This document shows positions 6,672 to 14,995 of a stretch of 53,943 bases of DNA, piece by piece (position 1 is the first letter of the stretch; each line of letters begins with the position of its first letter). The stretch covers positions 1 to 53,943 of IMG/VR virus record IMGVR_UViG_3300024999_000139; one strand, written 5' to 3'. The position numbers and the translations under genes are program-made. This DNA is from a virus. The notes beneath the pieces were generated by a model, which did no database searches, was not told the DNA's origin, and was given only the letters and a program-made list of their open reading frames with translations.

Positions 6672-8454
6672 TAGTTAACACCTCTTCTCTTGTCTCTATT
6701 GTATTTATGTATTCATTATAGAACATCCATCTTAAAGGTTCTTCTGTAATTGGATGTTTCCCCATAGACTGTCGTTTATTGTTACAACATTTAGATATAT
6801 TTTGCCTTCTAATATTATATTTACTTGAAGCTTCTGTTTGTGAATCAAATACCTCTCCTGTTGTTAAACATGTTACTTTTTTATTATAATTATGATTTTT
6901 TATATATTCATCATACCATCCTATAGTTTGATTTTTAATTAAATATTCATCGTAAAATATCCATTTAAGTAGTTCTTTTGTGACAGGATGTTTACCACAA
7001 TATTTTTGTTTATTGTAACAACATTGGGATATACCACTATCTTGTATACCATACTTTCTTTTTGCATCTTTTATAGAATTAAATATCTCACCAGTGGTCA
7101 AACACATTACTTTTATACTTAGTTTATTTTTTAATTTTTCTTTGCTTTTTTGTAATTCTTTATTAGGATCGTAATCGCACCAATTTAATTTAGCACCTTG
7201 TTTTAGATATTTTCTAATAGTTGCACTATGTAATTTAAATTTCTTTGATACTTTTGATATGTTGTCAGTTCCATCATCCCACATATTACAAACTAGTTTA
7301 ATAATATTACTACATGCATATTCATGTGCTTTCAACCAATCAATATCTTCCTCTTTAAAGTTTAATAATTTAGGTAATTTACTTTTCATAATACTATTCT
7401 TTATCCATTCTAATTCAGATTTTCTACAATCTATAATTATGTAATTCTTAATATTATTACTCCTAGCCAGCCATTCTTTATCAAAATCATTGTTTTGGAT
7501 ATCTTCTAATGAACCCCAGTTAATACCAACCTCTTCATAATGTTGCAATCCTCCAACTTCGCAAATTCCGTTAATCTTTTTTATATAAAAATCATATCTA
7601 TATTTTCTACACCATTTAAAAGCAGACTTATTTAGTTGCGTTATAAAATCTTTGTTTAATAACTGTTCTAACACATTAAACGTAAATTTTTCTGGATATG
7701 GTATATTGTCTGAACATTTAGGACAAGAAAATCCGTTTATTCTTAATTGACTTATCTCTCTTTTCTTTTCATATCCACAATCTGGACATCGCATAGGCAA
7801 TTTAATTTTTGAAGATCCAGCAGGATATTTTAATGCATCTTCTGGATTAACTAGATATTTAACTAAATGAGGATGAGTTGTAAAAATTGAATTGCATTTA
7901 ATACAATCAAGATTCACTCCACTACAAACATTTGTAAAACTCGATATATTTTTTAACTCTGATCCATGTTCTGGATGCTTCAAACACTTAAACCAATATC
8001 CTTTACCATTCAATCCCCTAGAACTATGACTAACATCTTTTGGAGATAATTTATTTCCATTTTTATCGATATTTAATTCATCGTCCCATCTGTCTAATAT
8101 CCAATCTGCAAATTCTTTAGGTAGATTGTCATAACACCATTGATAAAAAGTAATACTATCTTTTAATTTTGTCTTTCTTGTTTTTTCTCCTCCGAACAAT
8201 TGCATGGTACATTTGTGACAATAATATTTCCCATCATCTTTAACACTTTTTTTATAATTTCTCCATATTATTCCTTCTAATAACTCACCACACCCATCAC
8301 ATTCAACATCAACTTTAACACGAGAATTATTTAATAGGTCATCGATTTTTACTTCGAATTTATCACCCCAGTTAGTAAAAATATATCCTCTTTCTTCATA
8401 CCATTTTTTAGTTGTCCCGTTCCATTCTGTAATACCAATTTTACTTATTAACAC
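6664..8454 (-). CDS. Zinc-ribbon endonuclease-like protein with two NUMOD-type repeats
   Basis: A large modular protein. The N-terminal half has CxxC zinc-ribbon pairs (CDGCGELL...CHKC, CIKC, CPDCGYEKK...CPKC). A central part (YRYDFYIKKINGICEVGGLQHYEE) resembles a Vsr/PD-(D/E)xK-type endonuclease core. It is followed by a helix-turn-helix-like segment (ISKVSKKFKLHSATIRKYL). Two C-terminal repeats (TTGEIFNSIKDAKRKYGI and TTGEVFDSQTEASSKYNI, each followed by IS.CC) are NUMOD1-like DNA-binding modules typical of homing endonucleases. The start is GTG at 8454, nine bases after AAAGGAG. It may be a free-standing mobile endonuclease inserted beside the agr locus. Confidence 0.7.
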   Translation of the reverse strand: MLISKIGITEWNGTTKKWYEERGYIFTNWGDKFEVKIDDLLNNSRVKVDVECDGCGELLEGIIWRNYKKSVKDDGKYYCHKCTMQLFGGEKTRKTKLKDSITFYQWCYDNLPKEFADWILDRWDDELNIDKNGNKLSPKDVSHSSRGLNGKGYWFKCLKHPEHGSELKNISSFTNVCSGVNLDCIKCNSIFTTHPHLVKYLVNPEDALKYPAGSSKIKLPMRCPDCGYEKKREISQLRINGFSCPKCSDNIPYPEKFTFNVLEQLLNKDFITQLNKSAFKWCRKYRYDFYIKKINGICEVGGLQHYEEVGINWGSLEDIQNNDFDKEWLARSNNIKNYIIIDCRKSELEWIKNSIMKSKLPKLLNFKEEDIDWLKAHEYACSNIIKLVCNMWDDGTDNISKVSKKFKLHSATIRKYLKQGAKLNWCDYDPNKELQKSKEKLKNKLSIKVMCLTTGEIFNSIKDAKRKYGIQDSGISQCCYNKQKYCGKHPVTKELLKWIFYDEYLIKNQTIGWYDEYIKNHNYNKKVTCLTTGEVFDSQTEASSKYNIRRQNISKCCNNKRQSMGKHPITEEPLRWMFYNEYINTIETREEVLTIG

Positions 8455-8521
8455 TTGACAAAACTCCTTTGCCAAGTAAAAGATTTATTATTAATAATCA
8501 ATTAAATTATATCTCTCCTTC

Positions 8522-8572
8522 TTAAATTGCATAAGCAATATTATATTTATTTTTTACAATTCCAATCATCAT
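8522..8572 (-). pseudogene. 16-codon ORF, possible relic of a MazF-like C-terminus
   Basis: A short frame (MMIGIVKNKYNIAYAI) begins at 8572 behind AGGTG, just after the stop of the 212-residue gene. Its end, KNKYNIAYAI, resembles the C-termini of both MazF-like proteins here (RNKVAYAN, GQQVAYAR). It may be a decayed copy or a small peptide gene. Confidence 0.35.
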
Positions 8573-8581
8573 ACCAATCAC

Positions 8582-9220
8582 CTAAGAAGTAATTAATGAG
8601 TATGTAGATTCAATTGGATATCCTAATAAAAGTCCTACTATTACTGATTCAATAACTGTTCTAGGATTTCCATAATTCCAATCTGTAAGATAATTTGATA
8701 ACTCATTATCTATAATTTTTAAAAGATTATCTTTTATCAAATTATAGATCCATTTATCATGAGAAGAATCTAGTAAATTATATGATTCAATAACCGCATC
8801 AATATCAAGTAGATCACCTATTTTCCCATGTTGACAAATATTAAAACCATATCTTATTGGAAAATCTGGATTTTTCCAATCTAATTCATCTATTGTATAA
8901 GGCAGCCTAGACTCAATAATAAGTTTCATAAATTCATCTTTTTGTTCCTCACTAAATGAATAGCAAAATCCAATAGGTTTTAATCCATTAATAACATCTT
9001 GTAGAAGATTTATCTGCGTTGATAATTCTAATCCATTTTCATCACACATACTCCATCCACCGCAATGATTTAGATTTTCCCATCGTACCATTGGAGAAGT
9101 AAAAGGAATCATAACCTTTGGATATTTATACTTCATTAATACATACCCATTTCTAATGAATTTAGTTACCAAATGCTTTTTAAATTCATTGTGGAATATA
9201 CCAGTTAATTTTTCTTTCAT
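8582..9220 (-). CDS. Hypothetical protein, 212 aa
   Basis: The start is ATG at 9220 behind AAAGGAG. A soluble protein with a C-terminal segment (VESVIVGLLLGYPIESTYSL, from about residue 189) typical of a small uncharacterised family found in Firmicute mobile elements. No catalytic motif recognised. It follows the MazF-like gene by 23 bases, so it is likely cotranscribed, and could be a partner or antidote, which is inference only. Confidence 0.6.
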   Translation of the reverse strand: MKEKLTGIFHNEFKKHLVTKFIRNGYVLMKYKYPKVMIPFTSPMVRWENLNHCGGWSMCDENGLELSTQINLLQDVINGLKPIGFCYSFSEEQKDEFMKLIIESRLPYTIDELDWKNPDFPIRYGFNICQHGKIGDLLDIDAVIESYNLLDSSHDKWIYNLIKDNLLKIIDNELSNYLTDWNYGNPRTVIESVIVGLLLGYPIESTYSLITS

Positions 9221-9243
9221 ATAAACTCTACTCCTTTTTTCTT

Positions 9244-9624
9244 TTAATTTGCATAAGCAACTTTATTTCTTATATTATGATTAAACAAACCAAACTGCAC
9301 CATTAAACCTTCTTCTAATTTATTTACAATTAAACTACTGCATACACCTATTTTCTTACTAAAAACCTCTTTCGGAAGCAACATTACTTGTTCGCAAAGT
9401 GCGACTGAATCCTTTAAGAGTCCACTACTAACCATTGGCACAGAAACATGAGTAGGTATCCATTTCTTAAAAACCTTACTGGATAAAGGGATTGCGTGAA
9501 TAACAGGAGAATGTAACAAACTCATATGATTCGAAATAATTATCATTGGTCTTTGACAAATTGTTTGCACTGATCCTCCAACATTATTTTGTACTGTAGC
9601 TAAGTATATATCTCCTCTTTGCAT
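9244..9624 (-). CDS. MazF/PemK-like protein
   Basis: 126 residues, the length of a classical MazF. It has the barrel signature MQRGDIYLATVQ, CQRPMIIISN (conserved RP...I.SN), VIHAIPLSSK and WIPTHVSVP, so a ribonuclease-type fold is likely. The C-terminus is VAYAN. The start codon overlaps a 14-bp inverted repeat whose loop holds the AAAAGGAG ribosome site. No MazE-like gene is adjacent; the following 212-residue gene is the only candidate partner. Confidence 0.85.
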   Translation of the reverse strand: MQRGDIYLATVQNNVGGSVQTICQRPMIIISNHMSLLHSPVIHAIPLSSKVFKKWIPTHVSVPMVSSGLLKDSVALCEQVMLLPKEVFSKKIGVCSSLIVNKLEEGLMVQFGLFNHNIRNKVAYAN

Positions 9625-9665
9625 ACTATAATCACACTCCTTTTATTTCTTTGTGATTATAGTAT
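9623..9665 (-). promoter_or_regulatory. 14-bp inverted repeat over -10 region, ribosome site and start codon
   Basis: Perfect arms ATACTATAATCACA / TGTGATTATAGTAT around a 15-base loop that contains AAAAGGAG. One arm contains a TATACT/TATAAT-like -10, the other ends inside the start codon of the MazF-like gene. It could act as a DNA operator or as an RNA hairpin limiting initiation. Confidence 0.7.
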
Positions 9666-9747
9666 AGACAATTTCATTTTGTCCTATACCTAACTAAAAA
9701 CTTTTATTTCTACATTACAATCACCTCATTCCAATAGAATATTACAT

Positions 9748-10029
9748 TTACTTTGACATATTATTCAATACTCTTTTTACAATATAAACAAACAATACTG
9801 CTCCGAATGCTGAAAACAAACATATTAACGACCCAATGCCAAAAGTATATAAAGACATTAGTAATCCAAACTCTCTAATCTCTTTAACCATGCCAACACC
9901 CAAAGTCCATGAACCTATAATAAAAATAGTCACCGCCATAAGTGTAATAATTACACCAAATATCCATGATATAATTCTTGCCCATAATGGTATTATTTTA
10001 GTTTCTTGTGTTTTACTATCTTCTTCCAT
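9748..10029 (-). CDS. Small membrane protein, two helices
   Basis: About 93 residues beginning MEEDSKTQET. Two hydrophobic segments (IISWIFGVIITLMAVTIF and GIGSLICLFSAFGAVLFVYI) separated by a short loop. I prefer the ATG at 10029 behind GAGGAG over the GTG at 10044. No family recognised. It follows a 56-residue gene by a near-overlap. Confidence 0.55.
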   Translation of the reverse strand: MEEDSKTQETKIIPLWARIISWIFGVIITLMAVTIFIIGSWTLGVGMVKEIREFGLLMSLYTFGIGSLICLFSAFGAVLFVYIVKRVLNNMSK

Positions 10030-10040
10030 AATTTTATTTA

Positions 10041-10211
10041 TCACTCCTCTTCATAAAATACAGGATGGGTAGCAACCATATCAACAAACGTAATACCCAT
10101 CCACCAGTACATACTTTCAATATTTCTTGGCAATCCAATTATTGATAAAAGTATTATCGCTCCTGACTGGATTACAAAGAATTTTCTCCAATAATTTTTG
10201 AATTTATGCAT
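10041..10211 (-). CDS. Small hypothetical protein, 56 aa
   Basis: Starts at 10211 behind AAAGGAGG, overlapping the last eight bases of the DUF1385-like gene. One hydrophobic helix (FVIQSGAIILLSIIGLP) suggests membrane association. It ends in acidic residues. No family recognised. Overlap on both sides argues for a real operon member. Confidence 0.6.
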   Translation of the reverse strand: MHKFKNYWRKFFVIQSGAIILLSIIGLPRNIESMYWWMGITFVDMVATHPVFYEEE

Positions 10212-11079
10212 TAAAACCTCCTTTTCTATTATTTAATAATAAATTAAATGAAACTATAGCTACCTCAAGTTGGTCATGTGTTGGTTCTGCTGTAGTAAAA
10301 GATTGCATCCATAGTCCAAATTTTTTAATTGGACTTAAAATTTTAATATCTTTTCTATTCATTAAACGAAACGTTTCATATGTCAAACTAAATAAGAAAA
10401 TTATCGCAAATGTCTTTACCCATACAGGAGCTACTATAAAAAAGAATATAATATTAAAAATTAACAATTTTTTTAATATTAATAGACCAATAAAAGATGT
10501 TCCACATCTTGGATGTAAAGTAGAATGTTTTATTACATTTTCAATTTTTACATCTTCACCATTTTCATAACAATTAATAACCTTATGCTCTGCCCCATGA
10601 AAATACTTTAATTCTTTTGCCATTGGGAAGTGCGAGAAAACAGTCATTATATAACCAATAAATATTATCATAAAAACAATAGATGTAACTGCGTTTACAT
10701 TTAGAAATGGAATTATCCTTACTAAAAATAATGATATATACTTAGGCAAAAAATAGAAAAGTGTATATAGCAAAAATGAACTAAAAACTAATCCTAATAT
10801 ATTGTAAAATGCTTTAATTAATTTCGATTTAGGTTTTTCTGATAATGTTAGTAATTCCATAGCTTTAAATAGTTTATTAAAAACACTAATATCTAAAAAC
10901 ATTGCAAATCCTCTAATAATGGGTATTTTAAACAATATTCTTGGGATATAAGATTTTTCTCTTTCTACGATTGTTTTTATTGTGCCATCTTCTCCTCTAA
11001 CTGCAATGGCATAATTATCCATGTCAGAAAACATTACACCATTTGGGACTGCACTACCACCATAAGTATTCTTACTCAT
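10204..11079 (-). CDS. DUF1385 (YqhQ-like) membrane protein
   Basis: 291 residues with the DUF1385 features: YGGSAVPNGVMF at the N-terminus, AIAVRGEDG, IPIIRGF, then two membrane pairs flanking the hallmark YFHGAEHKVINCYE and LHPRCGTSFIG (about residues 180-216). The family is widespread in Firmicute chromosomes (B. subtilis YqhQ) and has no settled biochemical role. Its presence among phage-like genes suggests capture from a host. The ribosome site is AAGGAG. It heads a short membrane-protein operon. Confidence 0.85.
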   Translation of the reverse strand: MSKNTYGGSAVPNGVMFSDMDNYAIAVRGEDGTIKTIVEREKSYIPRILFKIPIIRGFAMFLDISVFNKLFKAMELLTLSEKPKSKLIKAFYNILGLVFSSFLLYTLFYFLPKYISLFLVRIIPFLNVNAVTSIVFMIIFIGYIMTVFSHFPMAKELKYFHGAEHKVINCYENGEDVKIENVIKHSTLHPRCGTSFIGLLILKKLLIFNIIFFFIVAPVWVKTFAIIFLFSLTYETFRLMNRKDIKILSPIKKFGLWMQSFTTAEPTHDQLEVAIVSFNLLLNNRKGGFNA

Positions 11080-11166
11080 TGCTACTCTCCTTTAGTTTCC
11101 ATATGTATATAGTATGCCATAATGAAAACTGTTTTAACCCACTATAAAAGACTTGTTTGCTAGGTT

Positions 11167-11349
11167 CTATTCAACATCGAATAATTCCTTATACTGTTGA
11201 AGTGGTAACTTCAGTGTCATCAGAATACTTTTATCATCCGTCAATATATTGATTTCTCCATACTCTTCGTTGATGTTTGAAACCTTACATGGCGAGATAT
11301 TTAATCCCTCTACTCTACGCAAATCAATTTCCTGCATCATTATATTCAT
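11167..11349 (-). CDS. Small hypothetical protein, 60 aa
   Basis: Starts at 11349 behind GAGGAG. A compact alpha/beta sequence (INILTDDKSILMTLKLPLQQ) without recognisable motif. Its stop is followed by ACCTAGCAAAC, a motif that recurs after several other genes here. Confidence 0.6.
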   Translation of the reverse strand: MNIMMQEIDLRRVEGLNISPCKVSNINEEYGEINILTDDKSILMTLKLPLQQYKELFDVE

Positions 11350-11391
11350 CTAGTGTTCTCCTCTCTTATACGTTAAAGCTGTTCATTGAAG

Positions 11392-11598
11392 TTATTTCCC
11401 ATATTCTCTTTTGGTTACGGAATAATTAAAAGTTATCATTACTGGATATGAATTTTTACAAGTTTGACAATAGTGTCTAATATCTGTAATTCCTTCACCT
11501 TCATTATTAAACGATACCCAAATAACATCTTCGATATTTATATCAAGACTTTTACAGTAAGGACATGGATCGTTACTTATCATTTTGTGTTTAAACAC
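11392..11598 (-). CDS. Small zinc-ribbon protein
   Basis: 68 residues with CPYC (residue 12) and CQTC (residue 44), the spacing of a four-cysteine zinc ribbon. Probably nucleic-acid or protein binding; no specific family recognised. It follows the next cysteine-rich gene by five bases. Confidence 0.65.
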   Translation of the reverse strand: MFKHKMISNDPCPYCKSLDINIEDVIWVSFNNEGEGITDIRHYCQTCKNSYPVMITFNYSVTKREYGK

Positions 11599-11603
11599 CT
11601 TTC

Positions 11604-11810
11604 TTATTTGAATTTAAAACACCATTCAGGAATATCACATTCTTTTCTAATATTATAAGGTCTACAGGCACAAGTAATTTCTTTATTGTTTAATTTGCAA
11701 ATAACTTTTACATCATCGTCACAAAACCAATCATGAGGGTCTGGATCTGGCAACACTTGATGTGAAGCACAATCGATACAACTATTAATAGTAATATTCA
11801 TTCTTAACAT
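11604..11810 (-). CDS. Cysteine-rich small protein
   Basis: 68 residues with a CIDC pair, a DPDPHDWFCDDD stretch and the ending CRPYNIRKECDIPEWCFKF. This CRPYN...EC.IP.WC pattern is familiar from small phage and mobile-element proteins of Firmicutes, with no known function. The eight cysteines suggest metal binding. Confidence 0.65.
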   Translation of the reverse strand: MLRMNITINSCIDCASHQVLPDPDPHDWFCDDDVKVICKLNNKEITCACRPYNIRKECDIPEWCFKFK

Positions 11811-11851
11811 TTCTCCTTTTAATTCTACTCAAATTTAACTCATTGTCACAT

Positions 11852-12001
11852 TTATTCTTCAACCTTAATGATAATAAAACCATCTTTTATTGCTTTTGCA
11901 TACTGAGTTTTATTATCTGTACTCAATTGACCATAATCTGCATCAATATAATATAACCCATTTTCTTCCCAATGAGCATGAATTTTAAATGCTTCATCCA
12001 T
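11852..12001 (-). CDS. Small hypothetical protein, 49 aa
   Basis: Starts at 12001 behind a full AGGAGG site and reads MDEAFKIHAHWEENG with a short acidic C-terminus. No family recognised. It lies 12 bases after the 73-residue gene, so it is probably in the same operon. Confidence 0.6.
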   Translation of the reverse strand: MDEAFKIHAHWEENGLYYIDADYGQLSTDNKTQYAKAIKDGFIIIKVEE

Positions 12002-12013
12002 AATAATTACCTC

Positions 12014-12235
12014 CTAATCCTCAAATATCAATTCTTCTTTTACAACCCAATATCCTTCTTCTAATCCATGTTTCATCCTCTTTTCTTCTATAGACGATTG
12101 CTCTAATTCTCCATCTTCAATCCAAGTTACTTTATACTTGCCATCATTTTCTTTCTCTGCTTTGAATACGAAATCACAAGTAGGAAACAATTTTTTATTC
12201 TTTTCATCTAGTTCAAAGTTAAAAATATCTTTCAT
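12014..12235 (-). CDS. Small hypothetical protein, 73 aa
   Basis: Acidic, soluble protein (MKDIFNFELDEKNKKLF...) with an alternating beta-strand pattern (YKVTWIEDGELEQ, EGYWVVKEELIFED). No family recognised. Confidence 0.6.
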   Translation of the reverse strand: MKDIFNFELDEKNKKLFPTCDFVFKAEKENDGKYKVTWIEDGELEQSSIEEKRMKHGLEEGYWVVKEELIFED

Positions 12236-12279
12236 GAGAATTAATCATCCTTTCTTTTCTTTAGAAGCAACTCTAATTA

Positions 12280-12810
12280 CTAAATATCTTTTTCTTTAAG
12301 TGTATGTTCTAATTTTGAAATATCATAGCCCATATTACTTAATTGATCCAACCATCTTTGTTCAATTGGCCTCATTATTTTATTATCTTTTATTTCAAAT
12401 ACCTGTATATACACTAGACTTCTAAAACCTTTATCACCAATTTTAAACTCTTTTCTTAATTTGTCAATTTCTAATAAGCTGAAATTTTCATACTCATCTA
12501 AGATATTTTCTACTTCATATCCAACTTTAATTGACTCTCCATTAATTCTGGCAAATACACTAGTATATAAATAATACATTTCTGAAACATTATCTCGTTC
12601 ATTTAATATTTGTTTTAATTCTTTTCTTGCTATTCTTCCGTATCTTATTTTATCTTTGGTTATATAATGAAAAGTATGTTTAGATTCATCTTTCATTATT
12701 ACATCAAAATATTCTTCATTGTCACCACCCGTATATGAATAACTACCTCCAACACCTGATGAAACATTTTTAATATCATTAATTTTAAGACGATTCCAAT
12801 ATTCTTTCAT
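12280..12810 (-). CDS. Hypothetical protein, 176 aa
   Basis: The start at 12810 has a GAGGAGG site. A soluble protein with a glycine/serine-rich patch near residue 20 (SSGVGGSYSYTGG) and mixed alpha/beta character. I recognise no domain. It sits between small genes and the deoxyribosyltransferase-like gene in one directional run. Confidence 0.6.
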   Translation of the reverse strand: MKEYWNRLKINDIKNVSSGVGGSYSYTGGDNEEYFDVIMKDESKHTFHYITKDKIRYGRIARKELKQILNERDNVSEMYYLYTSVFARINGESIKVGYEVENILDEYENFSLLEIDKLRKEFKIGDKGFRSLVYIQVFEIKDNKIMRPIEQRWLDQLSNMGYDISKLEHTLKEKDI

Positions 12811-12846
12811 TCAATTTACCTCCTCAATTAAAATAACTCTTTTATG

Positions 12847-13248
12847 TTAATTATTTACACTATTCAAATGTTCTGCAACTTCTTCTAATGATTTAAAATA
12901 CAAAGCACCATTTCTCTCTGCTAAACGCCCTACTGCATCTAAATGTTTAATATCCTGACTACTCATTGCTAATTTCCCATTTAACAATTTTTCATTTGTG
13001 ATACATACAATAGTTTTATTTGGCCTTTTATTACTATCATCTACCACTTCAGCAATAGAATATGTACTAAAAACTCTTGTTAAAGTATAAAGTACATAAT
13101 CACAAGTCTCCCTTTGTCTAATTTCTTCATCTTGACATTCTGGTGTCCAATTAGATACCACAGGATTATAATAATCAATGTTGAGCATTGGAATTAATTC
13201 TTTTCTCCATTCGCTATTGGCACAAGTCCCACCTAAAAATACTCTCAT
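12847..13248 (-). CDS. Nucleoside 2-deoxyribosyltransferase-like protein
   Basis: 133 residues with the fold landmarks of the Nuc_deoxyrib_tr family: MRVFLGGTCANSEWR (phosphate/base loop), YYNPVVSNW, CDYVLYTLT and YSIAEVVDDS, where the glutamate in IAEV is the expected nucleophile and the aspartate in the CDYV segment is also conserved. Such enzymes exchange or hydrolyse bases of deoxynucleosides and nucleotides. In this context it may remodel nucleotide or NAD-related pools, which is inference. Confidence 0.75.
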   Translation of the reverse strand: MRVFLGGTCANSEWRKELIPMLNIDYYNPVVSNWTPECQDEEIRQRETCDYVLYTLTRVFSTYSIAEVVDDSNKRPNKTIVCITNEKLLNGKLAMSSQDIKHLDAVGRLAERNGALYFKSLEEVAEHLNSVNN

Positions 13249-13280
13249 TTTTACTTTCTTCCTCTCTTTTATTAAGATAT

Positions 13281-14984
13281 TTAACCCAACCTATAAACTT
13301 CTTTCTCATTAATGACAACAAATTTACTACCTTCTCTAATTAATCTAGATCCATCATTAACCACATCACAAGCAAAATCCTTATAGACATTCTTTTCAAA
13401 CCCAAATCCTCTAATAACCTTATCACTAGGACTAAAAATTACTCCATTACTAAAACATAAATTACCTAAATCAGTAGAATATCTAATAGAATCATTACTA
13501 TAAACTACCTTATTTTTATCAAAAATTAATGTCTTAAAATTAACCTTATCATCCTCAGTAATAAATAACCAATTCTTTTTCGCAACATCATAATGCATCC
13601 CATAATTAATAATTTTGTCATTGTCATTCATTTGATAATTATATCCACTAACATTAACAATTTTAAATCCATCATAATTATTGCATACAAAGTAATTATC
13701 CTTATCATACACCTCAAATATAGCGTTAAAAGACGTTTTAGTAATTGTTCTCAAAGAATTGCCAATATTCCCTACAGTCAATTCAACAAGATTAGAACTT
13801 GAATTGATATAATAAACTACTGAATCTTTAACAATAACTTGACTTTTATTAATCTTCTCAAATATAAATGTGCCTTTTTTATTACTAATACAAATATCTG
13901 TATTTGACACAGTAAAAACATTTTCTCCATCATTTGAGAAATAATATCTATTACCATTAATCAATTTGACTTTCTTTTTTGATCTACTATGAACCACAAA
14001 ATCACTATCATCAATAAATACATCAACACCTAAGACCATTTTTACACCATTTGAGGCAATCAAAACAATGTAAGGTATAGATCCATTAGTAACAACCTTA
14101 GTAGGAGCTTGGATCATTACTGCACTACCATCACATATAGGGCAGGTTTTATATTTTCCATAGTAATAATCGCCATGAGTACTGCAAAGTTTTAAGTTAG
14201 TAATAAAATCTGTTAGATTTTGATCTATTAAAAATCTTTTACCTTGCTCAAAAATACTTCTCATATCTGTAAGTAACTTTGGAGACATAAATTCCCACTT
14301 ATTAATATTCTTTGGCACAATTACCTTAGAATTTTCGATTACTGAAATCCCTTTATTTATCCTTTGAATAATATCCATATCTGGATTAGTTGTACCGCCA
14401 TAGGGGTGAAGTCTTGTCAGCATCTTAAATAATAACACCGCAAAAGAAAATGAATCAGTGTCTTTTGTAAAATTACTTGAAACTAATTTAGGATCTTTAA
14501 ATGTTTCCATACATACAGTACAATTGATATTATCAATAGACCAACTATCTACATCAATAAAATATGGTTCAAAGTCTTTAGTGAATAATATGTTGCTATC
14601 ATTTAAGTCACTGATAAGAATGTTTTGATTGTGTAAAATGGATAGTGTCTCTTTAATTCTTAATGCCAACTTACTAATGTCTTGAATAGTAATATTGTTT
14701 ACTTTTACATATTTCTTGTTTCCTAATTTCTTAACATCTTCACCTTCTGCTTTAGGCATAATATAACCAATGAATTTCTTCTGTGAATCATAGGCAATAT
14801 CAATAGGTTTAATGATATTTGAAGGTAGAGATTTAGTCATTAATAATTTAATCTTTTGTAATTTTTCTTGCTTATTGACGGAATCTTTATAAACTTTGAG
14901 AACATTATCTCCCAAATCATAAATAATTCCTTCTCCGCCTTCGGCTAATGGAGTTTGCTTTAGAATTTTAGCACTTACGTTCAT
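13281..14984 (-). CDS. TerY-P-type protein kinase with C-terminal beta repeats
   Basis: Residues 1 to about 260 form a Hanks-type kinase: glycine loop LAEGGEGIIYDLG (13-25), lysine in VLKVYKD (about 30), catalytic-loop aspartate in ISDLNDSN (the HRDxxxxN equivalent, about 140) and metal aspartate in FIDVDSW (DFG equivalent, about 156). A zinc-ribbon segment (CSTHGDYYYGKYKTCPICDG) follows near residue 270. The last 270 residues are beta-rich, with repeats like a propeller. It is last in a triad after the VWA and PP2C genes and is separated from PP2C by only 11 bases. It probably phosphorylates the VWA protein or partner proteins. Confidence 0.88.
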   Translation of the reverse strand: MNVSAKILKQTPLAEGGEGIIYDLGDNVLKVYKDSVNKQEKLQKIKLLMTKSLPSNIIKPIDIAYDSQKKFIGYIMPKAEGEDVKKLGNKKYVKVNNITIQDISKLALRIKETLSILHNQNILISDLNDSNILFTKDFEPYFIDVDSWSIDNINCTVCMETFKDPKLVSSNFTKDTDSFSFAVLLFKMLTRLHPYGGTTNPDMDIIQRINKGISVIENSKVIVPKNINKWEFMSPKLLTDMRSIFEQGKRFLIDQNLTDFITNLKLCSTHGDYYYGKYKTCPICDGSAVMIQAPTKVVTNGSIPYIVLIASNGVKMVLGVDVFIDDSDFVVHSRSKKKVKLINGNRYYFSNDGENVFTVSNTDICISNKKGTFIFEKINKSQVIVKDSVVYYINSSSNLVELTVGNIGNSLRTITKTSFNAIFEVYDKDNYFVCNNYDGFKIVNVSGYNYQMNDNDKIINYGMHYDVAKKNWLFITEDDKVNFKTLIFDKNKVVYSNDSIRYSTDLGNLCFSNGVIFSPSDKVIRGFGFEKNVYKDFACDVVNDGSRLIREGSKFVVINEKEVYRLG

Positions 14985-14995
14985 TTACTTTCACC

